From positions 1,798,001-1,862,000 of the forward strand of contig NZ_CP022958.1 of the NCBI RefSeq assembly GCF_006496635.1: a stretch of DNA of 64,000 bases. Reading direction: 5' to 3'. A program made the translations under genes and the position numbers. Under the pieces are notes generated by a model, which worked only from the letters and a program-made list of their open reading frames with translations, had not been told where the DNA came from and did no database searches. This document shows, in pieces, positions 45,543 through 57,905 of the stretch (positions are counted from its first letter, which is position 1; each line of letters starts with the position of its first letter). The DNA is from Azoarcus sp. DD4 (GTDB lineage Bacteria; Pseudomonadota; Gammaproteobacteria; Burkholderiales; Rhodocyclaceae).

Positions 45543-48254
45543 ATGCCCGATTCGAACAAGACCGCGATGCAGACGCCACTACGCTGGTACTGGACGGCGC
45601 CTTATGTCGCGGTCGTGGTATTCGCGTTGTCCATGCTCGCCCTGGTGTGGCTGCTGCAGACCCGTGAGCTGGAGAATCAGCGCAATGCGGTCGCACGCGA
45701 CGTTCAATGGGCCGAGCAGACCATGCGCCTGCACATGCAGGGGACGGAGGAGTTTCTCGGTCAGCTCGCCCGCGATCTCGCCAACGAGACGCTGGATCCG
45801 GATGCCTTCCAGGTGCGTGCCAACCAGCACATCGCCAACAGCGGCGAATTGGTCAACATCACCTGGGTCGGCGCCGACGAGGTGGTGCGCTGGTCGGCAC
45901 CCTTCGATACCACCGACTGGCTGGCCGGCGACGCGCTCACGCAGGTGCAGACTTTCCCCTTCAACCGGGCGCGCGAGGTGGGCCGGCCGATCTACGGCGA
46001 GCCCTACAAGAGCCCGCGCGGCGGCATGGTGCTGGAAGTCTACGTGCCGGTGCGCCACGGCCGGGGCTTTCGTGGCGCCATCGTCGGCGTGTATTCGATC
46101 GAAGGCATGGTGCGCTACCTCGTACCGGGCTGGTTTGCCGAGAAATACCGGCTGGCGCTCGACAACGTGCGCGGCGAGACGCTGGCGGTGAATTCGGCGC
46201 TGCGCGATACCGACGAGACACTTTCCTTCCAGATTCCGCTCGACCCGCCAGGCAACGGCCTGAGCCTGCGGGCGACCGCTTTCCGCACCAGCGGCGCCTT
46301 GCCGCAGGCGCTGCCGACGGTACTGATCGTCGGGCTCTCGGTCATCGTGCTGTGGAGCTTGTGGATGTTGCGCAACCATGTGCTGCGCCGGGTGCAGGTG
46401 GAAAAGGAGCGCGACCGGCTCTTCAACCTGTCGCTCGACATGCTGTGCGTGGTGGGGTTCGATGGTGCTTTCCGCCGCTGCAATCCCGCCTTCGAGCACA
46501 TCCTTGGCCATGCGCCGGAGGCCTTGCCGGGTTCCGCCTTGCTCGACATCGTCCATCGTGACGATGTTGCTGCGACCCTGGAGCAGATGCGGAGGCTGAC
46601 CAGTGGCGAGCCGGTGAAGTTCGAAAACCGTTGTCGTTGCGCCGACGGCAGCTACAAGTGGCTGGTGTGGAGCATCAACCCGGTGCGCGAGGAAAAACTG
46701 GTGTATGGGGTGGCGCACGACATCACCGGCCGCAAGGCGGCGGAAGAGGCCTTGCGTGCCGAGTCCGCCTTCCGCAAGGCGATGGAAGAGTCGGTGCTCA
46801 CCGGTCTGCGCGCGATCGACCTGAGCGGTCGCATCATCTATGTGAACTCCGCCTTCTGCCGCATGGTCGGTTTCAGCGAACAGGAGCTGATCGGTTCCGG
46901 TGCGCCCTTCCCGTACTGGCCGACCGAGGAATTCGACATCTGCCGTCGCAACCTGGAACTTACCTTGGCCGGCCGCGCGCCGCCCAGCGGTTTCGAGATG
47001 CGCATACGGCGCAAGAACGGCGAGCGGCTGGATGCGCGCTTCTACCTGTCGCCGTTGATCGATCTCGAAGGCCGCCAGACCGGCTGGATGGCTTCCGTCA
47101 CCGACATCACCGAGCCGAAACGGGTGCGCGCGGCGTTGGAAGCGGCGCACGAACGCTTCGAGGCGGTGATCGACGGGCTGGATGCCGCAGTGTTCGTGGC
47201 CGACGCGCGTACCGACGAAATCCTCTTCGCCAACCGGGCCTTCAAGAGCATCCACGGTTTCGATGCGGTCGGCCGCACGGTGCGCGGCGTTGCTGTACCC
47301 CAGCCCGAGCGCGGCGACTACCGCGTCGATCCGCGCGGCCTTACCGTCGGCGATCTGCCGCGCGAGCTGTTCGACGGCGAACTGCAGCATCCGCTGTCGG
47401 GGCGCTGGTATCACGTGCGCGAGCACGCCACGCGCTGGGTGGACGGTCGTGTCGTGCGGATGGGTATCGCCACCGACATTACCGACCGCAAGCAGACCGC
47501 GGAGGTGTCGCGCCAGCAGGAAGAGCGCCTGCAGCGCACGGCGCGCCTGATCACCATGGGCGAGATGGCGTCCACGCTTGCGCACGAGCTCAACCAGCCG
47601 CTGTCGGCCATCGCCAACTACTGTGCCGGCTGCGTGACGCGCATCCAGGGCGGCGGCTGGAAGCAGGAGGACATCCTGGGCGCGATGCAGAAGGCCAGTT
47701 TCCAGGCCGAGCGCGCCGGCAAGATCATCCGCCGCATCCGCGAATTCGTGAAGAAGAGCGAACCGCGCCGCAGCGCGGTGCAGATTTCCGACGTGCTGGA
47801 CGACGCGCTCGGCTTTGCCGACATCGACGCGCGGCGCGTAGGCATCCGCATCGTGGCCGATGTGGCGCACGATCTGCCCGCCGTGTACGCCGACCGGATC
47901 ATGATCGAGCAGGTGCTGCTCAATCTCGTGCGCAATGGTCTCGATGCGATGGCCGACACCTTGGCGAGCGAGCGCGAGCTTACGGTGCGGGCTCGCGCCT
48001 TCGGGCCGCATGCGGTGGAGGTGGCAGTGATAGACCGTGGTCACGGTATCAGCGAGGACGACCGCATGCGGTTGTTCACGCCCTTCTACACGACCAAGGC
48101 CGAGGGGATGGGGATGGGGCTCAACATCTGCCGTTCCATCATCGAGTTCCACGATGGCCGGCTGGTGGTCGACGCCAACCCCGAAGGCGGTACCATATTC
48201 TCATTCACCTTGCCCACGGAGGCCGCCAGTGAGCGAATCGCACGCCGCGCCTGA
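45543..48254 (+). CDS. Multi-PAS membrane sensor histidine kinase
   Basis: The protein has about 903 residues. It has a membrane helix (about 18-38), a periplasmic sensor region, a second helix (about 255-280), three PAS domains (about 290-420, 420-540 and 545-650), a dimerisation domain with H681 in STLAHELNQPLSA, and an ATPase domain with MGMGLNICRSII. The H-box is of the FixL/DctB type. The exact start is uncertain, as several in-frame ATGs from 45333 lack clear ribosome sites. Its gene overlaps that of the response regulator. Confidence 0.88.
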   Translation: MPDSNKTAMQTPLRWYWTAPYVAVVVFALSMLALVWLLQTRELENQRNAVARDVQWAEQTMRLHMQGTEEFLGQLARDLANETLDPDAFQVRANQHIANSGELVNITWVGADEVVRWSAPFDTTDWLAGDALTQVQTFPFNRAREVGRPIYGEPYKSPRGGMVLEVYVPVRHGRGFRGAIVGVYSIEGMVRYLVPGWFAEKYRLALDNVRGETLAVNSALRDTDETLSFQIPLDPPGNGLSLRATAFRTSGALPQALPTVLIVGLSVIVLWSLWMLRNHVLRRVQVEKERDRLFNLSLDMLCVVGFDGAFRRCNPAFEHILGHAPEALPGSALLDIVHRDDVAATLEQMRRLTSGEPVKFENRCRCADGSYKWLVWSINPVREEKLVYGVAHDITGRKAAEEALRAESAFRKAMEESVLTGLRAIDLSGRIIYVNSAFCRMVGFSEQELIGSGAPFPYWPTEEFDICRRNLELTLAGRAPPSGFEMRIRRKNGERLDARFYLSPLIDLEGRQTGWMASVTDITEPKRVRAALEAAHERFEAVIDGLDAAVFVADARTDEILFANRAFKSIHGFDAVGRTVRGVAVPQPERGDYRVDPRGLTVGDLPRELFDGELQHPLSGRWYHVREHATRWVDGRVVRMGIATDITDRKQTAEVSRQQEERLQRTARLITMGEMASTLAHELNQPLSAIANYCAGCVTRIQGGGWKQEDILGAMQKASFQAERAGKIIRRIREFVKKSEPRRSAVQISDVLDDALGFADIDARRVGIRIVADVAHDLPAVYADRIMIEQVLLNLVRNGLDAMADTLASERELTVRARAFGPHAVEVAVIDRGHGISEDDRMRLFTPFYTTKAEGMGMGLNICRSIIEFHDGRLVVDANPEGGTIFSFTLPTEAASERIARRA

Positions 48255-48867
48255 CCAACAGATTTTCATCGTCGACGACGACGAGGCCCTGCGTGATTCC
48301 TTGGTGTGGATGCTCGAATCCAGCGGTTACCGGGTGGCCGCCTTCGATTCCGCCGAGGCCTTCCTTGCGGCGTGGAGCGACCTTATGGCGGGTTGCCTGG
48401 TGCTGGACGTGCGCATGCCGGGCATGAGCGGGCTGGAATTGTTCGAAGAGCTGGGCCGTCGCCGCTGCACCTTGCCGGTGATCTTCATTACCGGTCATGG
48501 CGACGTGCCGATGGCCGTGGCGGCGCTGAAGAAGGGCGCCGCCGACTTCATCGAGAAGCCCTTTGCCGATCGCGACATGCTGCGCCTGGTGGCGCAGTGC
48601 CTCGAGCAGGAGCGTGCCAGCCGGGGCAAGCGCCGCCAGGAGGCGGACACGGCGCGCCGGCTGGAGCACTTGACCCAGCGCGAGCGCGAGGTGCTCGATC
48701 TCATCATCGCGGGCAAGCTCAACAAGCAGATTGCCGACGTGCTGGGCATCAGCATCAAGACGGTGGAAGTGCACCGTGCCCGCGTCATGGAGAAGATGGG
48801 CGCGCATTCGCTCGCCGAACTCGTCCAGCACGTGGTCACGGTCGAGCCCGCTGCGCCGACGCGTTGA
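48229..48867 (+). CDS. FixJ/NarL-type response regulator
   Basis: The 212-residue regulator has a receiver domain with D60 as phosphate acceptor and K110 in EKPF, followed by a LuxR-type helix-turn-helix (about 148-190, LTQREREVLDLI). It is the partner of the overlapping sensor kinase. The start is GTG, with ACGGAGG about 8 bases upstream and 26 bases of overlap with the kinase gene. Targets are unknown; the divergent binding-protein gene is the nearest candidate. Confidence 0.9.
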   Translation: MSESHAAPDQQIFIVDDDEALRDSLVWMLESSGYRVAAFDSAEAFLAAWSDLMAGCLVLDVRMPGMSGLELFEELGRRRCTLPVIFITGHGDVPMAVAALKKGAADFIEKPFADRDMLRLVAQCLEQERASRGKRRQEADTARRLEHLTQREREVLDLIIAGKLNKQIADVLGISIKTVEVHRARVMEKMGAHSLAELVQHVVTVEPAAPTR

Positions 48868-49006
48868 ACTCACCGCAGCGCGGTGAGGGCAGCAGGTCCG
48901 CGCGGGGGGTGGGCGACATCGCCGGATTGCTGGCGATAGCGCGCGAAGGTGCACGCAAGATCCTGATGTTGCGATAAAATTGCGAGCTTTTTTCGAGGCA
49001 CTCCCT

Positions 49007-49870
49007 ATGAGCGCTCGCATTATCGATGGCAACGCGCTGGCAGCGCGCGTGCGTGGCGAGATCGCCGAACGCGCCGCAGCGCTCACCGGTCGGGGTGTCC
49101 AGCCCTGTCTCGCCGTCATCCTCGTCGGCGAAAACCCGGCTTCCGCTGTTTATGTGCGCAACAAGGTTGCCGCATGCGAGAAGGCCGGCATCCGCTCGCT
49201 GCGCTTCGACTACCCGCAGGACGTGGCGCCCGAAGTGGTGATGGGCAAGCTCGCCGAGCTCAATGCCGACACTGCCGTTCACGGCATCCTGGTGCAACTG
49301 CCGCTGCCGCCGCAGTTCGACGAGGCTGCAGTGCTGGAGGCGATCAACGTGGCCAAGGACGTCGACGGTTTCCATGCCGAGAATGTCGGCCGCTTGTCGC
49401 AGAACCAGGAAGCCTTCCTGCCGTGTACGCCTCATGGCGTCATGAAGATGTTCGAGGCCGAGGGCGTGCCCCTGGCGGGCGCGGAGGCGGTCGTGATCGG
49501 CCGTTCCAATATCGTGGGCAAGCCGATGGCCATGCTGCTGACCAACGCCGGTGCCACCGTGACCGTGTGCCATTCCAAGACCCGCGACCTGCAGTTCCAC
49601 ACGCGCCGGGCCGATATCGTGGTCGCCGCGATCGGCAAGCCGCGCTTCGTCACCGGCGAGATGATCAAGCCGGGTGCTACCGTGATCGACGTCGGCATCA
49701 ACCGCTTGCCGGACGGGAAGCTCTGTGGCGACGTGGATTTCGACTCGGCGAAGGACGTGGCCGGCCTCATTACGCCGGTGCCGGGTGGCGTGGGTCCGAT
49801 GACGATTACCATGCTGCTCGAGAACACGGTGATTTCGGCCGTGCGTGCCGCTCGCGCAGCGGGGAAGTGA
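49007..49870 (+). CDS. folD: FolD, methylenetetrahydrofolate dehydrogenase/cyclohydrolase
   Basis: FolD is a bifunctional enzyme that interconverts methylene-, methenyl- and formyl-tetrahydrofolate. The 287-residue protein has the YVRNK catalytic Lys region, the VQLPLP motif and the C-terminal TPVPGGVGPMT signature. The start MSARIIDGN is chosen over an upstream ATG at 48980. It supplies formyl-folate for the purine genes purE and purK that follow 4 bases later. Confidence 0.97.
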   Translation: MSARIIDGNALAARVRGEIAERAAALTGRGVQPCLAVILVGENPASAVYVRNKVAACEKAGIRSLRFDYPQDVAPEVVMGKLAELNADTAVHGILVQLPLPPQFDEAAVLEAINVAKDVDGFHAENVGRLSQNQEAFLPCTPHGVMKMFEAEGVPLAGAEAVVIGRSNIVGKPMAMLLTNAGATVTVCHSKTRDLQFHTRRADIVVAAIGKPRFVTGEMIKPGATVIDVGINRLPDGKLCGDVDFDSAKDVAGLITPVPGGVGPMTITMLLENTVISAVRAARAAGK

Positions 49871-49874
49871 GGCA

Positions 49875-50384
49875 ATGACGATGATCGAGAACACCGCTGC
49901 GGCGCAACCCGTCGTCGGCATCATCATGGGTTCGAATTCCGACTGGCCGACCATGCAGGCTGCCGCCAAGGTGTTGACCGAGTTCGGCGTACCCTTCGAG
50001 GCGCGCGTGGTTTCGGCTCACCGCACCCCGGACCTGATGTTCGAATACGCGGCAAGCGCGCGCGCGCGCGGCCTGCAGGCCATCATTGCGGGTGCCGGTG
50101 GTGCGGCCCATCTGCCGGGTATGGTGGCGGCCAAGACCACGGTGCCGGTACTCGGTGTGCCGGTGCAGTCCAAGGCCTTGTCGGGCCAGGATTCGCTGCT
50201 TTCCATTGTGCAGATGCCCAAGGGCATTCCGGTGGCGACCTTCGCGATCGGCGAGGCGGGTGCTGCCAATGCCGGCCTGTTCGCGGTGGCCTTGCTGGCC
50301 AATCAGGATGCCGTGCTTGCTGAAAGGCTCGAGGCGTTCCGGGCACGCCAGACCCAGGCCGTGCTCGACATGAAACTGGATTGA
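49875..50384 (+). CDS. purE: PurE, N5-carboxyaminoimidazole ribonucleotide mutase
   Basis: PurE converts N5-CAIR to CAIR in purine synthesis. The 169-residue protein is class I, with GSNSDWPTM, the SAHRTPD loop and GAGGAAHLPGM. An ATG two codons further in is another possible start. It forms an operon with folD and purK. Confidence 0.96.
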   Translation: MTMIENTAAAQPVVGIIMGSNSDWPTMQAAAKVLTEFGVPFEARVVSAHRTPDLMFEYAASARARGLQAIIAGAGGAAHLPGMVAAKTTVPVLGVPVQSKALSGQDSLLSIVQMPKGIPVATFAIGEAGAANAGLFAVALLANQDAVLAERLEAFRARQTQAVLDMKLD

Positions 50385-50397
50385 GAGAGTCCACAAC

Positions 50398-51552
50398 ATG
50401 ATTCTTCCGCCTGCCACCCTCGGCATGCTCGGCGGCGGCCAGCTCGGCCGCTTTTTCGTTTCTGCTGCCCATGAGATGGGTTACAAGGTCTGGGTGCTGG
50501 ATCCGGATCCGCACAGTCCGGCCGGGCGCATTGCCGATCGGCACCTGGTGGCCGCCTACGACGATTACACGGCGCTCGACGCGCTGGCCGCCGAGTGTGC
50601 AGCGGTGACGACCGAGTTCGAGAACGTACCGGCCGACACCCTGGACTATCTGGCCAAGTTCATTCCGACCCACCCTGCGGCGAGTGCGGTGGCGGTTTGC
50701 CAGAATCGCATCGCGGAAAAGCGTTTTCTGGCGGATAACGGTCTGCCACATGGTCCTTTCGCCGTGATCCGCGGCGAAGACGATATCCGCGACGCCAGTG
50801 CAGGACTTTTCCCGGCCGTGCTGAAGGTGGCGCGCTTCGGCTACGACGGCAAGGGCCAGGCTCGTGTTGCCGATCGTGACGAGGCACTCGCCGCCTTTCG
50901 CCACTTCAAGGGCGAGGCCTGCGTACTTGAGAGGTTGCTGAAACTCGATTACGAGGTGTCGGTGGTGCTGGCGCGCGACGAGGGCGGCACCGTGCGCTGT
51001 TTTTCGCCCGGTGAGAATCAGCATCGCAACGGCATTCTCGACGTCACCATCGCGCCGGCGCGCGCGTCTGCCTGCCTGCGCGACAGTGCGCAGGAAATCG
51101 CCGAGCGGATTGCCGAAAAGCTGTCCTATGTCGGGACGTTGGGGGTCGAGTTCTTCGTCTGCGGCGGCGAACTCTACGTGAACGAGATGGCGCCAAGGCC
51201 GCACAACAGCGGTCATCACACGATAGACGCGTGTGACGTGAGCCAGTACGAACAGCAACTGCGGGCCTTGTGTGGCCTGCCGCTTGCCAGTCCGCGCCAG
51301 CATTCGGCGGCGGTGATGGTCAATCTGCTGGGGGAGCTCTGGTACGAGGGCGGTCACGGCAACGGGGCCTACCGCGAGCCGGCATGGGATGTGTTGGCCG
51401 GGATGCCCGGGCTCAGGCTGCATCTGTATGGCAAGCATCACGCGCGTCCGGGTCGCAAGATGGGGCATTTCACCGTGATCGGCGAGGATGCTGGGGCGGT
51501 GCTGGCGCGTGCCATGGAGGCGCGGGCGGCGATAGGCGTGCACGACGAATGA
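50398..51552 (+). CDS. purK: PurK, N5-carboxyaminoimidazole ribonucleotide synthase
   Basis: PurK is an ATP-grasp enzyme of 384 residues that carboxylates AIR using ATP and bicarbonate. It shows GGGQLGR at the start and the EMAPRPHNSGHHTIDAC signature. A ribosome site lies in TTGAGAGAG. Its stop codon overlaps the start of the next gene, so they are translationally coupled. Confidence 0.96.
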   Translation: MILPPATLGMLGGGQLGRFFVSAAHEMGYKVWVLDPDPHSPAGRIADRHLVAAYDDYTALDALAAECAAVTTEFENVPADTLDYLAKFIPTHPAASAVAVCQNRIAEKRFLADNGLPHGPFAVIRGEDDIRDASAGLFPAVLKVARFGYDGKGQARVADRDEALAAFRHFKGEACVLERLLKLDYEVSVVLARDEGGTVRCFSPGENQHRNGILDVTIAPARASACLRDSAQEIAERIAEKLSYVGTLGVEFFVCGGELYVNEMAPRPHNSGHHTIDACDVSQYEQQLRALCGLPLASPRQHSAAVMVNLLGELWYEGGHGNGAYREPAWDVLAGMPGLRLHLYGKHHARPGRKMGHFTVIGEDAGAVLARAMEARAAIGVHDE

Positions 51553-52595
51553 GCGCCCGCACGGCGCCGGCGCTCATCGTAGAGCCCACTGCCGACAATA
51601 TCCGCCGCGCAGCCGATCTGCTGCGCGCGGGTGAATTGGTGGGTTTGCCGACCGAAACGGTCTATGGCCTGGCGGCAGATGCGCTCGATCCGGTTGCAGT
51701 GCGCAAGATCTTCGCTGCCAAGGGGCGGCCTGCGGATCATCCGCTGATTGTCCATCTGCCGGACGCCGACCATCTGCCACGCTGGGCGGCGAGCATTCCC
51801 AAAGAGGCGGTGGCGCTGGCGCGCGCGTACTGGCCGGGGCCGCTAACCCTTATCCTGAAACGCGAGAGCGGGGTGCCGGATGAGGTGACTGGCGGTCAGG
51901 ATACCGTTGGCGTCCGGGTGCCGGCGCATCCGGTTGCGCTCGCCCTGCTGCGTGTTTTCGATTCCGGTCTGGCTGCACCCAGCGCCAATCGCTTCGGCCG
52001 CATCAGCCCCACTACGGCGGCGCATGTCGCTGACGAGTTGGCCGGCAGGCTTGCAATGGTGCTCGACGGTGGTCCCTGTGAAGTCGGGATCGAGTCCACC
52101 ATTCTCGATCTGTCCAGACTTGCGGAGCATGGGCCGGAGATCTTGCGTCCCGGTGCGATCTCGCCGGAAGACATCGCCGCGGTCATCGGCCGGCGACCGC
52201 ATGTGCGTGGTGAGGCGAGCGCGATCGATGATGCGGTGGTGCCACGCGTGTCCGGCGCACTGGCGGCCCACTACGCGCCGCGAACCCCGCTGTGCCTGAT
52301 CGACGGTGTGCGCCTGGTCGAAGAGGCCTCCGTGCTGGCGGGCGAGGGTAGTCGGGTCGCGGTATTGGCGCGCACGGTGGCGGATCCGCATGACGCACGC
52401 CTGATCTGGAGGTCGGCGCCGGCTACCGCTGCGCCCTATGCGCACGAACTCTATGCCACCCTGCGCGAGCTCGATGCGCTCGGTGCCGATTTCATCGTGG
52501 TTGAGGAACTGCCGCGGACGCTGGAGTGGCGTGCGATAGGGGATCGCCTTGGACGGGCAGCAGTGGGGTCCGGGGGCGAAAGCGACGAAACATGA
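51549..52595 (+). CDS. L-threonylcarbamoyladenylate synthase, Sua5/YrdC type
   Basis: The enzyme makes threonylcarbamoyl-AMP for the t6A modification of tRNAs that read ANN codons. The 348-residue protein has an N-terminal YrdC domain (GLPTETVYGLAADA, then AKGRPADHPL) and a C-terminal Sua5 domain, so it is the longer Sua5 form rather than short TsaC. It overlaps purK by 4 bases and is followed by tRNA-Ala. Confidence 0.93.
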   Translation: MSARTAPALIVEPTADNIRRAADLLRAGELVGLPTETVYGLAADALDPVAVRKIFAAKGRPADHPLIVHLPDADHLPRWAASIPKEAVALARAYWPGPLTLILKRESGVPDEVTGGQDTVGVRVPAHPVALALLRVFDSGLAAPSANRFGRISPTTAAHVADELAGRLAMVLDGGPCEVGIESTILDLSRLAEHGPEILRPGAISPEDIAAVIGRRPHVRGEASAIDDAVVPRVSGALAAHYAPRTPLCLIDGVRLVEEASVLAGEGSRVAVLARTVADPHDARLIWRSAPATAAPYAHELYATLRELDALGADFIVVEELPRTLEWRAIGDRLGRAAVGSGGESDET

Positions 52596-52674
52596 GCGAT
52601 GGCGGTCCAGCAGCAGAAATCCGAGGGCGGGGCTTCCCATTGACCGACGACTTGCCTATAATGCGCGCTCTTTC

Positions 52675-52750
52675 GGGCCGATAGCTCAGCTGGGAGAGCG
52701 CTGCGTTCGCAATGCAGAGGTCGGGAGTTCGATCCTCCTTCGGTCCACCA
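52675..52750 (+). tRNA. tRNA-Ala (anticodon CGC)
   Basis: The 76-nt sequence starts GGGCCGA and ends TCGGTCC-A-CCA, with CCA encoded. The anticodon arm is CTGCG-TTCGCAA-TGCAG with anticodon CGC, reading GCG. A TATAAT at 52657-52662 with a GC-rich discriminator (GCGCGCTC) stands before it, as is usual for tRNA promoters. Confidence 0.96.
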
Positions 52751-52757
52751 GAATTCG

Positions 52758-52794
52758 AAAGCCCCGCGTCAGCGATGATCTGCGGGGCTTTTTT
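52758..52794 (+). terminator. Rho-independent terminator of tRNA-Ala
   Basis: Arms AAAGCCCCGC (52758-52767) and GCGGGGCTTT (52782-52791) enclose a 14-base loop, and the T-run extends to 52794. Confidence 0.88.
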
Positions 52795-52862
52795 GCGCCT
52801 CGTGAGCGCATCCGCGAGTGCAGGAGCGGCTGATTGCGGGTCGTGGTGCAGGACGCCCTGCG

Positions 52863-52899
52863 TTGTCTTGGCAGGGTAAATTCGTTATAATCTCAAGCA
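52863..52899 (+). promoter_or_regulatory. carA promoter with an AUUUG start
   Basis: TTGTCT (52863-52868) and TATAAT (52886-52891) have a 17-base spacer. The nearest purine at the expected distance is A52899, so the transcript would begin AUUUG. This resembles the UTP-sensitive start sites of E. coli pyrBI and carAB. Confidence 0.7.
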
Positions 52900-52907
52900 T
52901 TTGATGG

Positions 52908-52977
52908 CGGGATTGGCCCAAGGGCTCGTCCCGTTTTTTCACATATGGGGGTGGCTGGATCCGGCCCCCTGTTTTTT
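52908..52977 (+). promoter_or_regulatory. Tandem terminator-like hairpins in the carA leader
   Basis: The first hairpin pairs CGGGA (52908-52912) with TCCCG (52929-52933) and GCCC with GGGC inside it, followed by TTTTTT (52934-52939). The second pairs GGGGG (52947-52951) with CCCCC (52965-52969), followed by TG and TTTTTT (52972-52977). Both lie between the promoter and the carA ribosome site, so they look like attenuators. Confidence 0.68.
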
Positions 52978-52999
52978 CGGCTGAACTCAGGAGTTTGTC

Positions 53000-54142
53000 G
53001 TGACTGCTTTCCCGCCCGCCCTTCTTGCGCTTGCCGACGGCACCGTCTTCTTCGGCAAGGGTATCGGTGCGGTTGGCAGCACGGTTGGCGAGGTTGTGTT
53101 CAATACCTCGATGTCGGGCTATCAGGAAATCCTGACCGACCCGAGCTATTGTCGCCAGATCGTGACGCTGACTTATCCGCACATCGGAAACACCGGTATC
53201 AACCGGGAGGACGTCGAGGCGGATCGTGTGCATGCTGCCGGCCTCGTCATCCGTGATTTGCCGATTCTCCCGTCCAACTTCCGCATGGATCAGCGACTCG
53301 ATGCCTATCTGAAGGCCGAGAACATCGTCGCCATCGCCGGCCTCGATACGCGCAAGCTCACTCGTGTGCTGCGCGAGAAAGGGGCTCAGGCGGGCTGTAT
53401 CGTTACTGCGGCCGAAGGCAGCACACTCAACGTCGAGGCGGCGATTGCCGAAGCCCGCAGCTTCCCCGGGCTGGCCGGCATGGATCTGGCCAAGGTCGTC
53501 AGCGTCAAGGAGCCCTACGAGTGGGCCGAGGGCGAGTGGGTGCTGGGACAGGGTTATGTTCCGCAGACCGCGCCACGCTTCCATGTGGTTGCCTACGACT
53601 TCGGCATCAAGCGCAACATCCTGCGCATGCTGGCCGATCGCGGCTGCCGCCTGACCGTCGTGCCGGCGCAGACGCCTGCCAGCGTGGTGCTCGGCATGAA
53701 GCCCGATGGCGTGTTCCTGTCGAACGGCCCCGGCGATCCGGAGCCCTGCGACTACGCGATCGAGGCGATTCGCCAGATCGTTGCAGCGAAGATCCCGACC
53801 TTCGGCATCTGTCTCGGCCATCAGTTGCTGGCGCTCGCGTCCGGTGCAAAGACCATGAAGATGAAGGCGGGCCACCACGGCGCCAATCACCCGGTAAAGG
53901 ATCTGGACAGCGGGCAGGTGCTGATCACCAGCCAGAATCACGGCTTTGCGGTGGATTCCGCAGTCATGCCTGATTCGCTGCGGGTCACCCATGTGTCGCT
54001 GTTCGACGGCACCAACCAGGGTTTGGTCCGTACCGACGCCCCGGTGTTCTCGTTCCAGGGGCATCCGGAGGCGAGCCCGGGCCCGCATGACGTCGCCTAT
54101 CTGTTCGACCGCTTCATCAAACTGATCGAAGCGAGCAAGTAA
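53000..54142 (+). CDS. carA: Carbamoyl-phosphate synthase small subunit
   Basis: CarA is the glutaminase subunit that delivers ammonia to CarB for pyrimidine and arginine synthesis. The 380-residue protein has the class I glutamine amidotransferase triad C271 (GICLGHQ), H355 and E357 (GHPEASPG). Translation starts at GTG with AGGAG 7 bases upstream. The leader carries attenuator-like hairpins. carB follows after 54 bases. Confidence 0.97.
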   Translation: MTAFPPALLALADGTVFFGKGIGAVGSTVGEVVFNTSMSGYQEILTDPSYCRQIVTLTYPHIGNTGINREDVEADRVHAAGLVIRDLPILPSNFRMDQRLDAYLKAENIVAIAGLDTRKLTRVLREKGAQAGCIVTAAEGSTLNVEAAIAEARSFPGLAGMDLAKVVSVKEPYEWAEGEWVLGQGYVPQTAPRFHVVAYDFGIKRNILRMLADRGCRLTVVPAQTPASVVLGMKPDGVFLSNGPGDPEPCDYAIEAIRQIVAAKIPTFGICLGHQLLALASGAKTMKMKAGHHGANHPVKDLDSGQVLITSQNHGFAVDSAVMPDSLRVTHVSLFDGTNQGLVRTDAPVFSFQGHPEASPGPHDVAYLFDRFIKLIEASK

Positions 54143-54196
54143 GTCTGCATCCCCGGCGGGCCTGGTCCGCCGCCCAAGAATTTCAGAGGCAAGGCA

Positions 54197-57420
<3,224 letters not shown>

Positions 57421-57424
<4 letters not shown>

Positions 57425-57897
57425 ACAAGACCCCGCTCACTGTTGCCGGCGCCGAAAAGCTGCGGCTCGAACTGCATCGCCTCAAGACCGTAGACCGGCC
57501 CAATGTGATCGCCGCCATCGCCGAGGCGCGTTCGCACGGAGACTTGTCCGAGAACGCCGAGTACGATGCCGCCAAGGAACGCCAGGGTTTCATCGAAGGG
57601 CGCATCGCCGAGGTGGAGGGCAAGCTCGCCAACGCCCAGATCATCGATCCGACGCTGCTCGATGCCGACGGTCGTTGCGTTTTCGGGGCAACCGTCCAGC
57701 TGGAGGACATGGACTCCGGCCAGATGGTGACCTACCAGATCGTCGGCGAGGACGAGGCAGACATCAAGGAACTGAAAATTTCGGTCAGTTCGCCCATTGC
57801 CCGTGCCCTCATCGGCAAGTACGCTGGGGACATCGCAGAAGTGCAGGCACCGGGCGGTGTGCGCGAATACGAAATCATAGACGTTCGTTACATTTGA
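57421..57897 (+). CDS. greA: Transcription elongation factor GreA
   Basis: GreA enters the secondary channel of RNA polymerase and stimulates cleavage of backtracked RNA. The 158-residue protein has the N-terminal coiled coil with the acidic tip (LSENAEYDAAKE) and a C-terminal FKBP-like domain. It overlaps carB by 4 bases, and the order carA-carB-greA is common in proteobacteria. Confidence 0.97.
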
Positions 57898-57905
57898 GTC
57901 GGTCC

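Noticed and set aside
52945..53256. Open frame overlapping the carA leader, possible leader peptide
   Set aside because: It extends 250 bases into carA in another frame, lacks a ribosome site, and shows no run of regulatory codons.
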